A stretch of DNA of 64,000 nucleotides from Paenibacillus montaniterrae (GCF_018403185.1 NZ_BOSE01000014.1:1-64000); one strand, 5' to 3'. Numbered from the stretch's first letter, positions 26,700 through 35,440 are shown. The notes: a model not told the origin generated them from the letters alone. Translations and numbers: made by a program.

Positions 26700-26892
26700 C
26701 CGATATTCCCCTCCCTCTTATTGAAGCTTTCCAACTCATACTCTATTCTCCGCCTTATAAGATCAATACACTCTTGTTGACTCTTGGCGAATATCCGCTT
26801 TCCATTGATTGATCCAGCTTGAGTTACAAATTTCCACAATGATAATGCCTATCGTCTGTCTCCTCTCCCGTTTGGTAAAGAAGCCTAAGCTT

Positions 26893-27246
26893 TTAACATT
26901 TTTCGGCTTTTCCTCGGTACGTAGCCGTACGGAAGCTTGCACCACAGCCGCAGCTCGCTTTCACGTTAGGGTTATCCATAGTAAATCCGCCTGTCATTCC
27001 TTGGACCTTGTAACCAATTTTTAAACCTTCTAAAAACTCAACACTTTTCGAATCAATTAACAGATTAAAGCCCTTCATCTCGAAAAACAGATCATCATCT
27101 GTTTGTTCTTCATCAAGCCTTAAATCATAGGACAATCCACTACAGCCTCCATCAACCACACCGACACGAAGGAACATTTTGTCGGTAGCCTGACTTTCAA
27201 TCATTTCCTTAATTTGATCAGAAGCTAAATCGCTTATTTCTATCAT
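26893..27246 (-). CDS. IscA/HesB A-type iron-sulfur carrier
   Basis: Fe-S cluster scaffold or carrier of 117 residues. Conserved Cys are at 35 (VDGGCSGLSY), 99 and 101 (SCGCGASF), the three cluster ligands of A-type carriers. The tail beyond CGCGASF is longer than usual and ends in Cys. It stands next to a SufR-like regulator, ferredoxin and reductases rather than within a suf operon. It probably delivers clusters to apoproteins; direct partners are unknown. Confidence 0.93.
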   Translation of the reverse strand: MIEISDLASDQIKEMIESQATDKMFLRVGVVDGGCSGLSYDLRLDEEQTDDDLFFEMKGFNLLIDSKSVEFLEGLKIGYKVQGMTGGFTMDNPNVKASCGCGASFRTATYRGKAEKC

Positions 27247-27359
27247 CTTGTCACCTCATTCAATTGCAGTTAATATACATTTTAGTATAATATATATAAT
27301 ATCAATATAGACTTAACTATTATTTTAGTCAATATGCGTTTTTATTACGTCCACAAAAA

Positions 27360-27417
27360 CCAGGTCAACCAGTAAACTCTGGTTAACCTGATATTACGAA
27401 GAGCCCGGATCGGGCTT
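27360..27417 (-). terminator. two hairpins downstream of merR
   Basis: AGCCCGGATCGGGCT next to the merR stop, then CAGGTCAACCAG...CTGGTTAACCTG at 27367-27392, with GTTTTTG following on the minus strand. The second is the likely terminator. Confidence 0.7.
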
Positions 27418-27420
27418 TAA

Positions 27421-27786
27421 TTATTGGGACCTGCCTTCTTTCAGCCGTATGTCAATAAAATCAACGGCCTGCTGAAGTAAAGAAATTTGCGTCATAATAT
27501 GGTCACGTTGACTTCTTAATTTTTCCACCAGCTCAGGATAATTAACGGAATCGGAGTCGATTGATGCAACCAAAAATGGCCGCATAGCCTCGAGCGACAT
27601 TCCCGTTTTTTTAAGACAGGTTATTTGCTTGATCCTGTAAATGTCTTCTTTTCGATAGAAGCGATGTCCGTTTTCCTTCCGTTCTGCCCGAGGCAGCAGC
27701 ATAATCTTTTCGTAATAGCGGATTGTGTCCTCGGAAATACCGGTTTGCTCGGCGACTTGCTTGATCGTAAACGCTATTTCTTCCAT
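27421..27786 (-). CDS. MerR family transcriptional activator
   Basis: Regulator of 121 residues with the MerR HTH FTIKQVAEQTGISEDTIRYYE, wing RKENGHRFYRKEDIYRI and a coiled-coil dimer helix. No metal Cys set is present, so it is of the YyaN/AdhR kind, sensing organic or electrophilic compounds. ATG 27786 has GGGAGGGG upstream. Both its own promoter (27818-27848) and the divergent hydrolase promoter (27896-27926) have 19-bp spacers with dyads, the signature of MerR control. Confidence 0.92.
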   Translation of the reverse strand: MEEIAFTIKQVAEQTGISEDTIRYYEKIMLLPRAERKENGHRFYRKEDIYRIKQITCLKKTGMSLEAMRPFLVASIDSDSVNYPELVEKLRSQRDHIMTQISLLQQAVDFIDIRLKEGRSQ

Positions 27787-27817
27787 TATGGCCCCTCCCT
27801 TAATTGCCGTTTTGAGC

Positions 27818-27848
27818 ATTATACATCTTGGAGCTTACTCCAAGTCAA
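27818..27848 (-). promoter_or_regulatory. MerR-type promoter of merR itself
   Basis: Minus strand: TTGACT, 19-bp spacer, TATAAT. The spacer holds the dyad CTTGGAG-taag-CTCCAAG. The 5' leader to the merR start is about 25 bases. Confidence 0.85.
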
Positions 27849-27895
27849 ACTTATTTCCATTCTCTATCCTTGATCGTTTTTTTTGTTTTCACGCC

Positions 27896-27926
27896 TTGAC
27901 TTGGATTATACTCCAACTTTTATTAT
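27896..27926 (+). promoter_or_regulatory. MerR-type promoter of the alpha/beta hydrolase
   Basis: TTGACT, 19-bp spacer, TATTAT. The spacer contains TTGGATTATACTCCAA, matching the arms of the merR site. The long spacer needs MerR distortion for activity. Confidence 0.85.
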
Positions 27927-27988
27927 GGGATCTGCAGGGAGAAAACTCCCGGCAACAATCTATCTTAAGAAGGGCAGGAACATTGATT

Positions 27989-28921
27989 ATGGAACTAAAA
28001 ATTACCGCACCCGCTCCAGTTGTCTCGGTGAAGCCGATCGTGCTTTCAGCCCCGGGCCGTGGCGAGAATCTGCATGTGAGAGTCTCCGCACCGACGACAG
28101 GTCGTAACTTACCTATTATTATTTTCTCACACGGCTCTGGTTCGTCGTTGGAGGGATATGGCCCCTTGGTTGACTTCTGGGCTGCGCATGGCTTTGTGGT
28201 CATTCAACCTACCCATCTCGACTCGCGGACATTGGGTATCCCTCAGAGCGATCCCCGTACACCACGGATATGGCGTTTCCGAGTGGAAGACATGAAGCGC
28301 ATCCTTGATCAGCTTGATCTGCTGGAATCTGCCGTTCCCGGCCTCAGCGGGCGCCTTGATCGAAGCCGCATTGCTACAGCCGGACACTCCTTTGGCGGCC
28401 AAACGGCGGGCAACCTGTTAGGTTTGCGCGTGCTCAATCCCGAAACCGGGAAGGAAGAGGACCTGTCCGACTCGCGTATCAAAGCAGGCGTGCTATTCGC
28501 CACCGCTGGGCAAGGTGGCGACAGTCTGACACCGTTCGCAGCCGAGAAGATGCCGCATCTGAACGTGAGCTTCGAGCACATGACCAAGCCCGCCCTCGTG
28601 GTCGTTGGGGATCAGGACGACACTCCTAACAAGTATCAGCTGACCGTTCGCGGACCGGATTGGATGACCGACCCTTACTTCCTTAGCCCAGGGGCCGAGA
28701 GTTTGCTCACCCTTTTTGGCGCAGAACACTCACTTGGAGGAATCGCCGGTTACGAGGTTAAAGAAACAACCGACGAAAACCCGGAACGAGTTGCCCTGAT
28801 CCAGAAGGTTACATGGGCTTACCTTCGACATGTACTCGATATTGAGCAGTCCAGCTGGTCGGCAGTGAAAAAGACTTTGTCTGAGACAGCCAATTCCATT
28901 GGTCGAATTGAATCCAAATAA
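27989..28921 (+). CDS. alpha/beta hydrolase (acetylhydrolase/lipase-like)
   Basis: Serine hydrolase of 310 residues, cytoplasmic. Oxyanion region IIIFSHGSGSSLEGYG and nucleophile elbow TAGHSFGGQTAG (Ser134) are clear; Asp in VVVGDQDD and His in FGAEHSLGG complete a likely triad. ATG 27989 has AGGA nine bases upstream and lies about 60 bp after the MerR-type promoter; longer in-frame readings cross that promoter and are rejected. As the sole target of the adjacent MerR activator it probably detoxifies an ester or lactone. Base composition is richer in GC than flanking genes. Confidence 0.85.
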   Translation: MELKITAPAPVVSVKPIVLSAPGRGENLHVRVSAPTTGRNLPIIIFSHGSGSSLEGYGPLVDFWAAHGFVVIQPTHLDSRTLGIPQSDPRTPRIWRFRVEDMKRILDQLDLLESAVPGLSGRLDRSRIATAGHSFGGQTAGNLLGLRVLNPETGKEEDLSDSRIKAGVLFATAGQGGDSLTPFAAEKMPHLNVSFEHMTKPALVVVGDQDDTPNKYQLTVRGPDWMTDPYFLSPGAESLLTLFGAEHSLGGIAGYEVKETTDENPERVALIQKVTWAYLRHVLDIEQSSWSAVKKTLSETANSIGRIESK

Positions 28922-28940
28922 AGCTCCAGAGAAAGACGGC

Positions 28941-28990
28941 GAGCTCCCCTACCGGCATAATGCCTGTGAGGGAGCTCACTCTCGTTTTTT
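28941..28990 (+). terminator. terminator after the hydrolase gene
   Basis: GAGCTCCC...GGGAGCTC followed by ACTCTCGTTTTTT. Confidence 0.87.
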
Positions 28991-29007
28991 AATCTCCAAA
29001 TGAGAAT

Positions 29008-29619
29008 TCACTGTTTCGAAAAATATAAAATTGCTGGCAACACCACATGATCAACAATCTCTTCCAATTTCTGATGCGACACCCATCCATTTTCAAGCAT
29101 AAACGTATAGCGAATTTGCTCAAAAAGAATGAGTTTGGTCGCTTTAGGTGGGAGCTTTGTGATTTCTCCCCGTTGCACGGCCTGTTGAAGTACGTAATCC
29201 ATAATTTTAATATTGGAACCCGTTGCTTCGGCCAACATCTGGCTTGTCCGTTCTCGCTCCTGCTGGCTAATCATCTCGGAAAACAGCATTTTAAATAATC
29301 TAAACGGTCCATTGTCGGACTCCAATATAAATTGCTGACCAACATATAATAAATGATCACGGAGACTGCCCCTCTCGAAATCCAGACTCTTGAATATCCC
29401 TTCCGATTGTTGCATCCGTTGTTGGACAGCTGCAAACACTAAATCAAACGGAGTATCCCAATATCGATAAACTACCGAACGACTAGTATTCGCCTCACGA
29501 GCAATACGCGCAAAATTAATCGCACTGTACCCTTCCGTCTCCAGCAGACGATACGTTGCTGCATAAATATCATTTTGTAATTGGTCGCCGCGGCGGCGGC
29601 TTTTATTTGACTCAGTCAT
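29008..29619 (-). CDS. TetR family transcriptional regulator
   Basis: Repressor of 203 residues with HTH INFARIAREANTSRSVVYRYW and a C-terminal ligand domain (FKMLFSEMISQQERERTSQM). It is divergent from the NADH-oxidase-like gene at 29770. Three TACA...TGTA inverted repeats lie between them, so it probably represses both. An SD (AGGAGAG) lies before the ATG. Inducer unknown. Confidence 0.88.
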   Translation of the reverse strand: MTESNKSRRRGDQLQNDIYAATYRLLETEGYSAINFARIAREANTSRSVVYRYWDTPFDLVFAAVQQRMQQSEGIFKSLDFERGSLRDHLLYVGQQFILESDNGPFRLFKMLFSEMISQQERERTSQMLAEATGSNIKIMDYVLQQAVQRGEITKLPPKATKLILFEQIRYTFMLENGWVSHQKLEEIVDHVVLPAILYFSKQ

Positions 29620-29645
29620 TACTCTTCTCTCCTTATACGTTCATT

Positions 29646-29752
29646 ATACAGCATACTGTATCTTAAATAAATAAGATTCACACGTGTATCTAATTGACTT
29701 TTTAAGGTACATTGATGTATCCTAATTATAAAAATAAGATACAGTGATGTAT
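29646..29752. promoter_or_regulatory. three TACA...TGTA repeats in the TetR/oxidoreductase intergenic region
   Basis: ATACAGCATACTGTAT at 29646-29661, TACATTGATGTA at 29708-29719 and ATACAGTGATGTAT at 29739-29752. The second overlaps a likely core promoter (TTGACT, 18 bp, TATCCT) of the oxidoreductase. Confidence 0.55.
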
Positions 29753-29769
29753 TCAAAGGAGAGGTAATC

Positions 29770-31065
29770 ATGAAAATAATTGTTTTAGGAGCATCTCACG
29801 GGGGGATTGAAGCGGTTGAAGCGTTACGATTGATGTGTCCAAAAGCGAACGTTCAATGGTATGACAAAGGAGACTTCTCCTCCACTTCGGCCAAGGATCT
29901 TGAATCCATTCAACAACAAGGAGTATCCATCTTCGGCAACACTGAAATAACTCAAATAGAACCTGGCAAACACCAAGTGGAAATCTTCAATCATATGACA
30001 GGGGAAACACGAAAGGAAAGTTATGACAAACTCATTTTAAGTCCTGGTGCAAAGCCATTTATTCTTCCTGTCCCTGGACAGCATTTAAAAAACATCGGTA
30101 CGATGAGCAGTCGACAAGATATATTCAATATGAGAAAACATGCTGCAGATCCCGATATTAAAAACGTTGTTATTGTTGGCGCAGGATACATTGGAACTGG
30201 AGCAGCATCATTATTTGCTGAATCAGGGAAAAAGGTTACGCTAATGGACATCAACGATCGTCCTTTAAGCTCTTATTTGGATAAAGAATTTACGGATGTA
30301 CTTGAAAAAGAAATGAAAGATCGAGGTGTGGAATTGGCACTAGGCAACTCGATTATCGAATTTGTCGGTGATGAAAATGATCGAGTCATCAAGGTTGTAA
30401 CTATAAAAGGCAGCTATTCAGCTGACCTGGTCATCTTGTCTGCCGGCAATCGTCCCAACACGGAATGGTTGCAAGGCGCAGTGGAATTATTGCCGGATGG
30501 CAGAATTAAAACAGATGAATACATGCGCACAAGTGAACCGGATATTTTCGCCATTGGGGATGCAACAACGGTTTGGTACAATCCCGGTAAAATGCGGATG
30601 AATGTTTCATTAGGTACCAACGCGCGTCGTCAAGCACATTATGCAGTAAAAAACTTATTCGAAGCCATTCATCCGCTTCCTGGTGTACAAGGCTCTTCAG
30701 GTGCGCATATTTTCGATCATTATTTCGCCACAGTTGGTTTGAATGATAAAACGGCAAAAAAGCTTGGCATTGAAATAAAATCCGTCTACCTGGAACAAGA
30801 GACAGCCCTGTTTTCTCCTGAGACGACCGTTATGTTTAAACTGGTTTACGATCCAACAACTTTAGAAATTTTAGGGGGACAAATCATGTCTAAAGTTGAT
30901 TTGACTGCTAATATCAATACGGTTTCCCTTGCGATTCAAACCGGATGCACATTAGAACAATTGGCCTATGCCGACTTCTTCTTTCAGCCAGAATTAAACA
31001 CACCATGGAATGTAATAAATTCGGCAGGATTAAAAGCATTACTGCAGGAGTTTGTCTTGTTTTGA
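29770..31065 (+). CDS. NADH oxidase / CoA-disulfide reductase family flavoprotein lacking the usual redox Cys region
   Basis: FAD- and NAD(P)H-binding protein of 431 residues. N-terminal FAD fold VLGASHGGIEAVEALR, second Rossmann fold NVVIVGAGYIGTGAASLF, and FAD motif DIFAIGDATTVWY are intact, followed by a C-terminal dimer domain. In the family the active Cys sits in S-F-L-S-C-G about residue 42. Here WYDKGDF is followed directly by SSTSAKDLESI, so about 20 residues including that Cys seem deleted (431 versus roughly 445-455 residues). Oxygen reduction by the normal mechanism is therefore doubtful. It faces a TetR repressor. Could still act as an NADH:acceptor or quinone reductase. Confidence 0.83.
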   Translation: MKIIVLGASHGGIEAVEALRLMCPKANVQWYDKGDFSSTSAKDLESIQQQGVSIFGNTEITQIEPGKHQVEIFNHMTGETRKESYDKLILSPGAKPFILPVPGQHLKNIGTMSSRQDIFNMRKHAADPDIKNVVIVGAGYIGTGAASLFAESGKKVTLMDINDRPLSSYLDKEFTDVLEKEMKDRGVELALGNSIIEFVGDENDRVIKVVTIKGSYSADLVILSAGNRPNTEWLQGAVELLPDGRIKTDEYMRTSEPDIFAIGDATTVWYNPGKMRMNVSLGTNARRQAHYAVKNLFEAIHPLPGVQGSSGAHIFDHYFATVGLNDKTAKKLGIEIKSVYLEQETALFSPETTVMFKLVYDPTTLEILGGQIMSKVDLTANINTVSLAIQTGCTLEQLAYADFFFQPELNTPWNVINSAGLKALLQEFVLF

Positions 31066-31102
31066 AAGCTTTGAAAAGGAAAATCCATTGAACCGCCGGC
31101 CT

Positions 31103-31140
31103 TGGCCACCTGACTTCCATAGCCAGGTGGCTAACTTTTT
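31103..31140 (+). terminator. terminator after the oxidoreductase gene
   Basis: GCCACCTG...CAGGTGGC followed by TAACTTTTT; also close to the end of the convergent tetR. Confidence 0.75.
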
Positions 31141-31155
31141 GAGGTTCAACCCCCT

Positions 31156-31758
31156 TTAAATGAATGTTGAGCAAAGGTGTTCCAAAATTTCATCGGGTGA
31201 ATAGCCACGAACATCTCTTTGATAAAAATATGAATCAATACTTATGGCGACCAGCAGCATATCTGCTTTAAATATACTATTTGGGCTTGGATGATCCGCT
31301 GTTGCCATCTCATCGAATAACTCGACTGTGATTTGATGCATTTTGTTATAGAGCGGATTCTGTGATTGATACGGAAGTCGCTTAGCTGACGCGGATCCCT
31401 TGCCCCCTGTTAACAGCTGTGCTTTCTTCTCAATGAAAGGCATGTAAATTTTGAGAATTCCCTTTAACCGTTGATCCGGCGGCTCTTGCTGATGCTGTAA
31501 TAGATACTGCTCAATATCTTCGAAGAACCGAAGGACACTGTCTTTGATTAAATCCAAACACAATTCACCTTTATTGGCATAACGACGATATAGGGTGCCC
31601 GGACCTATCTGGGCTTCCACTGCGATCTGATTCATACTTACCTGGTCCACGCCGTTCTGCTCAAAAAGTTTATGGGCTGCGGCCAATATTCGTTGACGAT
31701 TCTCTGCGGCATCACGTCGTTCAAATCGCGACTGGCTTATCTTGATCTCCTCCGACAT
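31156..31758 (-). CDS. TetR family transcriptional regulator
   Basis: Repressor of 200 residues with HTH SMNQIAVEAQIGPGTLYRRY and a TetR C-terminal domain (LLTGGKGSASAKRLPYQS). ATG 31758 has AGGGGTG upstream; ATG 31797 has no SD and lies against the operator. Two GGAG...CTCC palindromes follow in the divergent promoter region shared with the MFS gene at 31899, its likely target. Confidence 0.88.
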   Translation of the reverse strand: MSEEIKISQSRFERRDAAENRQRILAAAHKLFEQNGVDQVSMNQIAVEAQIGPGTLYRRYANKGELCLDLIKDSVLRFFEDIEQYLLQHQQEPPDQRLKGILKIYMPFIEKKAQLLTGGKGSASAKRLPYQSQNPLYNKMHQITVELFDEMATADHPSPNSIFKADMLLVAISIDSYFYQRDVRGYSPDEILEHLCSTFI

Positions 31759-31797
31759 ATTAACACCCCTAATAATAAATTTGGTCCATATTGACAT

Positions 31798-31849
31798 GCG
31801 GAGTGCTCTCCGCTTAATATAAAAAGGAGAGCTCTCCGTTTTATATTAA
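31798..31849. promoter_or_regulatory. tandem TetR-type operators GGAG-N4-CTCC
   Basis: GCGGAGTGCTCTCCGC at 31798-31813 and GGAGAGCTCTCC at 31826-31837; the second sits inside a longer AT-rich inverted repeat (TAATATAAAA...TTTTATATTA, about 31815-31847). Centres 26 bp apart. Confidence 0.65.
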
Positions 31850-31898
31850 TCTAATTTGAGTGCAAATTCAACAGAACTATGGCAGAAGGAGATTGAGG

Positions 31899-33242
31899 AT
31901 GGATTCTATCGCAAAGCCTATAAACGAAAAAGCATTACTGGCCATATTATTAATTGCCTCATCATTGGCCACGATGAATGTCTATATGTTCAATATTGCT
32001 GTTCCATTTATTATTAAAGACCTGCATCTGTCCACTTCCGAAAGCAGTCTGGTCACGACGCTGTATGCAGTTGTACTAGCAGCAGGTTCGGGTACGTATG
32101 GAAAGCTTACCGACCGTTTCTCTGCACGGTCATTAATACTAATAGGGATAGCCCTATTCACTCTGGGTTCGCTAATGGGGGTATTTTCTAGCTCTTTTCC
32201 GGCCGTTGTAACTGCAAGAATTATTCAAGCAGCTGGTGCTGCGGCTATTCCCTCGCTAGCGTATGTAGTTCCGCCTAAATATTTCAAACCCGAGAACAGA
32301 GGCAAAGCATTAAGCCTTGTGTCTACTACTTTCGCGCTGATGGGCGGAGTAGCCCCAGTCCTCAGTGGATTTATTATTCAACTGTTTGGTTGGCACGGTC
32401 TTTTTGTTGTTTCTCTCTTGATCGTATTTATTATCCCATTTGTTGTGAAACACTTCCCTACTAATGTTGCACAAGGGGAGAAATTCGATGTCTTAGGAGC
32501 TATATTATTTTCCTTGGCAGTAGGCATTCTGGTACTAGGTATCAGCCTAAATCCTTATCTTTTAATAATTGCTGTCCTGATGCTTATTGCGTTTTCATTC
32601 CACATACGCGGGAAGAAAGCACCTTTTATCACCATCTCTTTACTTGCTAACAAAAACTACAGAAATTCCTTGCTCTCTGTATTTGCAGGCACATCTGCAT
32701 ATCCGGCCGCTTTATTTTTATTGCCCTTGGTTCTAAAACAGGGCGGTAACTTGCAAGCAAGCCTGATCGGCATCGTCATGTTCCCAGGCGCACTGATTGG
32801 TTCGTTGTTCGGCCCTTACATGGGAGCACTTTCTCGCAAGTACAATGGCAGGATCATTATTCTGACTGGTCATGGTTTTATGATTCTGGGAGCACTGCTT
32901 ATGGCGGTTTTGCAAGACATGCCCATCGGCATTGGGATAGTCATGTTCATCTTTGCGCTCGGCTATACCACATTAGTCTCATCTGCTGCCAATGTTGTGC
33001 CATCGACCTTAAAAAAGACGGAGATTGGTATCGGGATGGGACTCTTCACGCTTTTAAGTATTTTAGGAGGTGCATTTGGTCCTTCTATTTTAAGTCGATT
33101 TTTATCCTTCAATACTAACTTTACAATCTCCTTTATCATCGTCATCGTTATGTCAGTTATCGGCATTTTTCTAATACTCGCAACGCGAGCAGATAATTCC
33201 CAAGGTGATCTGAACAGGCAACCGGCCAATGGCTTAAGGTGA
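31899..33242 (+). CDS. MFS transporter (multidrug efflux type)
   Basis: Membrane transporter of 447 residues with 12 to 14 predicted helices. It has the early segment LATMNVYMFNIAVPFIIKDL, the motif A region GTYGKLTDRFSARSLILIG and ARIIQAAGAAAIPSL, as in DHA2-type drug exporters. ATG 31899 has AAGGAG seven bases upstream. It is under the divergent TetR gene with two strong palindromes between, so likely an inducible exporter. It is not close to the three DHA1 paralogues elsewhere in the window. Confidence 0.9.
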   Translation: MDSIAKPINEKALLAILLIASSLATMNVYMFNIAVPFIIKDLHLSTSESSLVTTLYAVVLAAGSGTYGKLTDRFSARSLILIGIALFTLGSLMGVFSSSFPAVVTARIIQAAGAAAIPSLAYVVPPKYFKPENRGKALSLVSTTFALMGGVAPVLSGFIIQLFGWHGLFVVSLLIVFIIPFVVKHFPTNVAQGEKFDVLGAILFSLAVGILVLGISLNPYLLIIAVLMLIAFSFHIRGKKAPFITISLLANKNYRNSLLSVFAGTSAYPAALFLLPLVLKQGGNLQASLIGIVMFPGALIGSLFGPYMGALSRKYNGRIIILTGHGFMILGALLMAVLQDMPIGIGIVMFIFALGYTTLVSSAANVVPSTLKKTEIGIGMGLFTLLSILGGAFGPSILSRFLSFNTNFTISFIIVIVMSVIGIFLILATRADNSQGDLNRQPANGLR

Positions 33243-33268
33243 ATTTAGGGATATCCCAGTGTACGCTG

Positions 33269-33388
33269 GACGACAGGAAGCATATCGGCAGCGTCGAGCT
33301 CGCCTTCAACGAGGAGACCAAAAAGTATTTTTTAAGCTTAGCCCCTTCCGCTGAAACAATAGCGCAAGGGGCTTTTCCTTTATCCTGA
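33269..33388 (+). pseudogene. possible gene-end remnant
   Basis: Directly after the MFS stop an open stretch reads DDRKHIGSVELAFNEETKKY, with coding-like composition, and stops at 33386-33388. It has no own start or SD and resembles the tail of an unknown protein left by a deletion. No family assigned. Confidence 0.25.
33340..33380 (+). terminator. terminator downstream of the MFS gene
   Basis: AGCCCCTT...AAGGGGCT followed by TTTCCTTT. Confidence 0.75.
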
Positions 33389-33444
33389 TAGGTCTTACCT
33401 TACTAAATAATTCTGAGCAAAGATCCTCAAAGAACCGGATCCCG

Positions 33445-34245
33445 CTATCCGTGCCTTTTTGGCCTGGACATGCGTTCCATGATCAAGGCTACCCTGCGCC
33501 TGCTAAAAAGTCTGATCATCTGAGACATAAAGTAGTTGTTACGACCATCAATGATGTAGCTTCGTCCCTGGTCAATCCCGCGAAATCCGGCCTGAACAAC
33601 CTTCTCCGGGGTCGAGAGCTTTTGGCCCGCGCCCATTTCCTCGCTACCTACCGCATCGAAGAACCCTGTCTCGGTTGCACCAGGGCACAGTGCGAGCACG
33701 CGAACGCCTCGCCCGCGCATTTCCGCCCATAGTGCCTCAGAGAAGGACAATACAAATGCTTTGGTAGCCCCATAAACGGCCGAATAAGCACAAGGCATAA
33801 ACGCGGCCATCGATGCCACGTTAACGATGACTCCATCCTCTCGCTTCAGCATATTAGGCAGCAACCGGTGCGTAAGATCGACTAACGCGGCCGTGTTCAG
33901 CATAATCTCCTCTTGCTCGCGCTCGGGGGCTATTTCCTCGAAACGGCCGTAAGTGCCAACGCCTGCGTTGTTGATAAGAATATCCACGGACAAGCCCAGT
34001 TCGGAAATTTGTTCGACCAGTTGGCGCGGGGCGTTCGCTTTGGACAAATCGCAAGCCAATGCATAAGCCTGTACGCCATACTGGCGGTTGATTTCCCTGG
34101 CTATTGAATCCAGTTTGTCCTTGGAGCGCGCTACCAGAACGACATGACAGCCTTGTGCCGCCAGTTCGTTGGCATAGGCTTTCCCAATTCCGGATGAAGC
34201 ACCGGTGACTACTGCTAACTTGTTTCGATAAGTATACCTGTTCAA
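33445..34245 (-). CDS. short-chain dehydrogenase/reductase (classical SDR)
   Basis: NAD(P)-dependent oxidoreductase of 266 residues. Rossmann motif TGASSGIG (14-21), NNAG, catalytic Ser in NVASMAAF, and YGATK (Tyr-x3-Lys) are all present. The start is TTG 34245 with AGGAGG eight bases upstream. A C-terminal extension (RLFSRRRVALIMERMSRPK) is typical of the DltE/YqjQ-like subgroup. It is divergent from the XRE/MmyB-type regulator at 34487, which probably controls it. Substrate unknown. Confidence 0.9.
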   Translation of the reverse strand: MNRYTYRNKLAVVTGASSGIGKAYANELAAQGCHVVLVARSKDKLDSIAREINRQYGVQAYALACDLSKANAPRQLVEQISELGLSVDILINNAGVGTYGRFEEIAPEREQEEIMLNTAALVDLTHRLLPNMLKREDGVIVNVASMAAFMPCAYSAVYGATKAFVLSFSEALWAEMRGRGVRVLALCPGATETGFFDAVGSEEMGAGQKLSTPEKVVQAGFRGIDQGRSYIIDGRNNYFMSQMIRLFSRRRVALIMERMSRPKRHG

Positions 34246-34486
34246 GAAAAAAACCTCCTATTTAGCACTTCTCTGACATACATTATCTTCATCGTACTGT
34301 CGATAGGCATCGGTTAACCACACCATGTTTATACTATTAGCGGGATTAATAGCCTCAGTGCTCGTTTTGGTTCTCTTTTGTAGAAAGGGCATTCAATAGA
34401 GACTATAATAATCATATATAGAGTGCTTTTGTTGTTTGGTTAATAGCGATATGTATCTTCCATATGATTAAATAGAGGTGACCCAC

Positions 34487-35344
34487 TTGAAAATGAATAA
34501 TTCCTCATCCGCATTAGGTGACTTCCTTAAATCTCGCAGAGAACGGTTGCAGCCTTCAGAGGTCGGGATTCAGCCGCTGCCCGGACGAAGACGCACTCCG
34601 GGACTTCGAAGAGAAGAAGTCTCTTATCTTGCCAATATAAGCGTGACTTACTATGCCTGGCTGGAGCAAGGCAAGGAGGTTAATCCTTCGCCGGAAGTGC
34701 TGCTAAGTATCAGCAAAGCGCTTCAGCTTGACGAAGACGAGCAGAAGCATCTATTCGATCTGGCCAATGTAGATGTGGCGAGCGTCGTCGTCACAGTACC
34801 AAATAACGGTGGGCCGGATACGGGAGTTCTGCAGAAAATCGTAAATCAATTGCATTATCCTTCTTTTATCACAGACGAAGGTACGGATGTTATCGTCTGG
34901 AATCGGGCCGCTGAACTGATCGTAGCCGATTTCGGCAGTCTGCCGGACAACGAACGGAATATGATGGACATTATGTTTTTAAAGCCTGATTACCGCAACA
35001 GACTGGTGAATTGGGAAGGCGCTGCCCGTTACGCTGTAGCCGTTCTGCGGGCAAGCTTCGATCTTTACAAGAACAACCCGTTATATATGGAACGGTTTGA
35101 ACGCTTGATGCGGGAAAGCGTGGAGTTCGTACATTTCTGGGAGCTATATGAAATCAAACAAAAACGCGTAGCAACTGCTTTATTCCGCGTTCCTGACGCA
35201 CAGGAGATGGAGTTCGAGCTCCATTCTGCGGCTGTAATCGATAATGACCCGGGACTGCACTGGTGCTTCTTTGTTCCGGTGCCCGGTTCAGGCACGGAGG
35301 AGAGATTATTGCATTTACTCGAGCAGGACAGGCAGCTGCCGTAG
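34487..35344 (+). CDS. XRE-type HTH regulator with MmyB-like ligand-binding domain
   Basis: Regulator of 285 residues with the hallmark RRRTPGLRREEVSYLANIS then WLEQGKE, and an MmyB-like C-terminal domain (NERNMMDIMFLKPDYRN, WEGAARYAVAVLRASF). TTG 34487 has GAGGTG six bases upstream; GTG 34478 lies inside the SD and ATG 34493 is too far. SDR genes flank it on both sides, one divergent and one 96 bp downstream. It is a paralogue of the regulator at 9216. The ligand is probably a small hydrophobic compound. Confidence 0.87.
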   Translation: MKMNNSSSALGDFLKSRRERLQPSEVGIQPLPGRRRTPGLRREEVSYLANISVTYYAWLEQGKEVNPSPEVLLSISKALQLDEDEQKHLFDLANVDVASVVVTVPNNGGPDTGVLQKIVNQLHYPSFITDEGTDVIVWNRAAELIVADFGSLPDNERNMMDIMFLKPDYRNRLVNWEGAARYAVAVLRASFDLYKNNPLYMERFERLMRESVEFVHFWELYEIKQKRVATALFRVPDAQEMEFELHSAAVIDNDPGLHWCFFVPVPGSGTEERLLHLLEQDRQLP

Positions 35345-35440
35345 ACTGTTACTCCTGTTAATAGAATAGACGTGCTGTGGCTAGCCCCCTCCAGTTGTTT
35401 GTATGATTCAGTGGAAGACAACGATTGGAGGGTATTTAGT

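Noticed and set aside
27725..27988. N-terminal extension of the alpha/beta hydrolase
   Set aside because: It would read through merR and both MerR-type promoters; ATG 27989 lies correctly behind the promoter.
29770..31065. Calling the gene a standard water-forming NADH oxidase
   Set aside because: The active-site Cys segment is absent, so the specific activity cannot be claimed.
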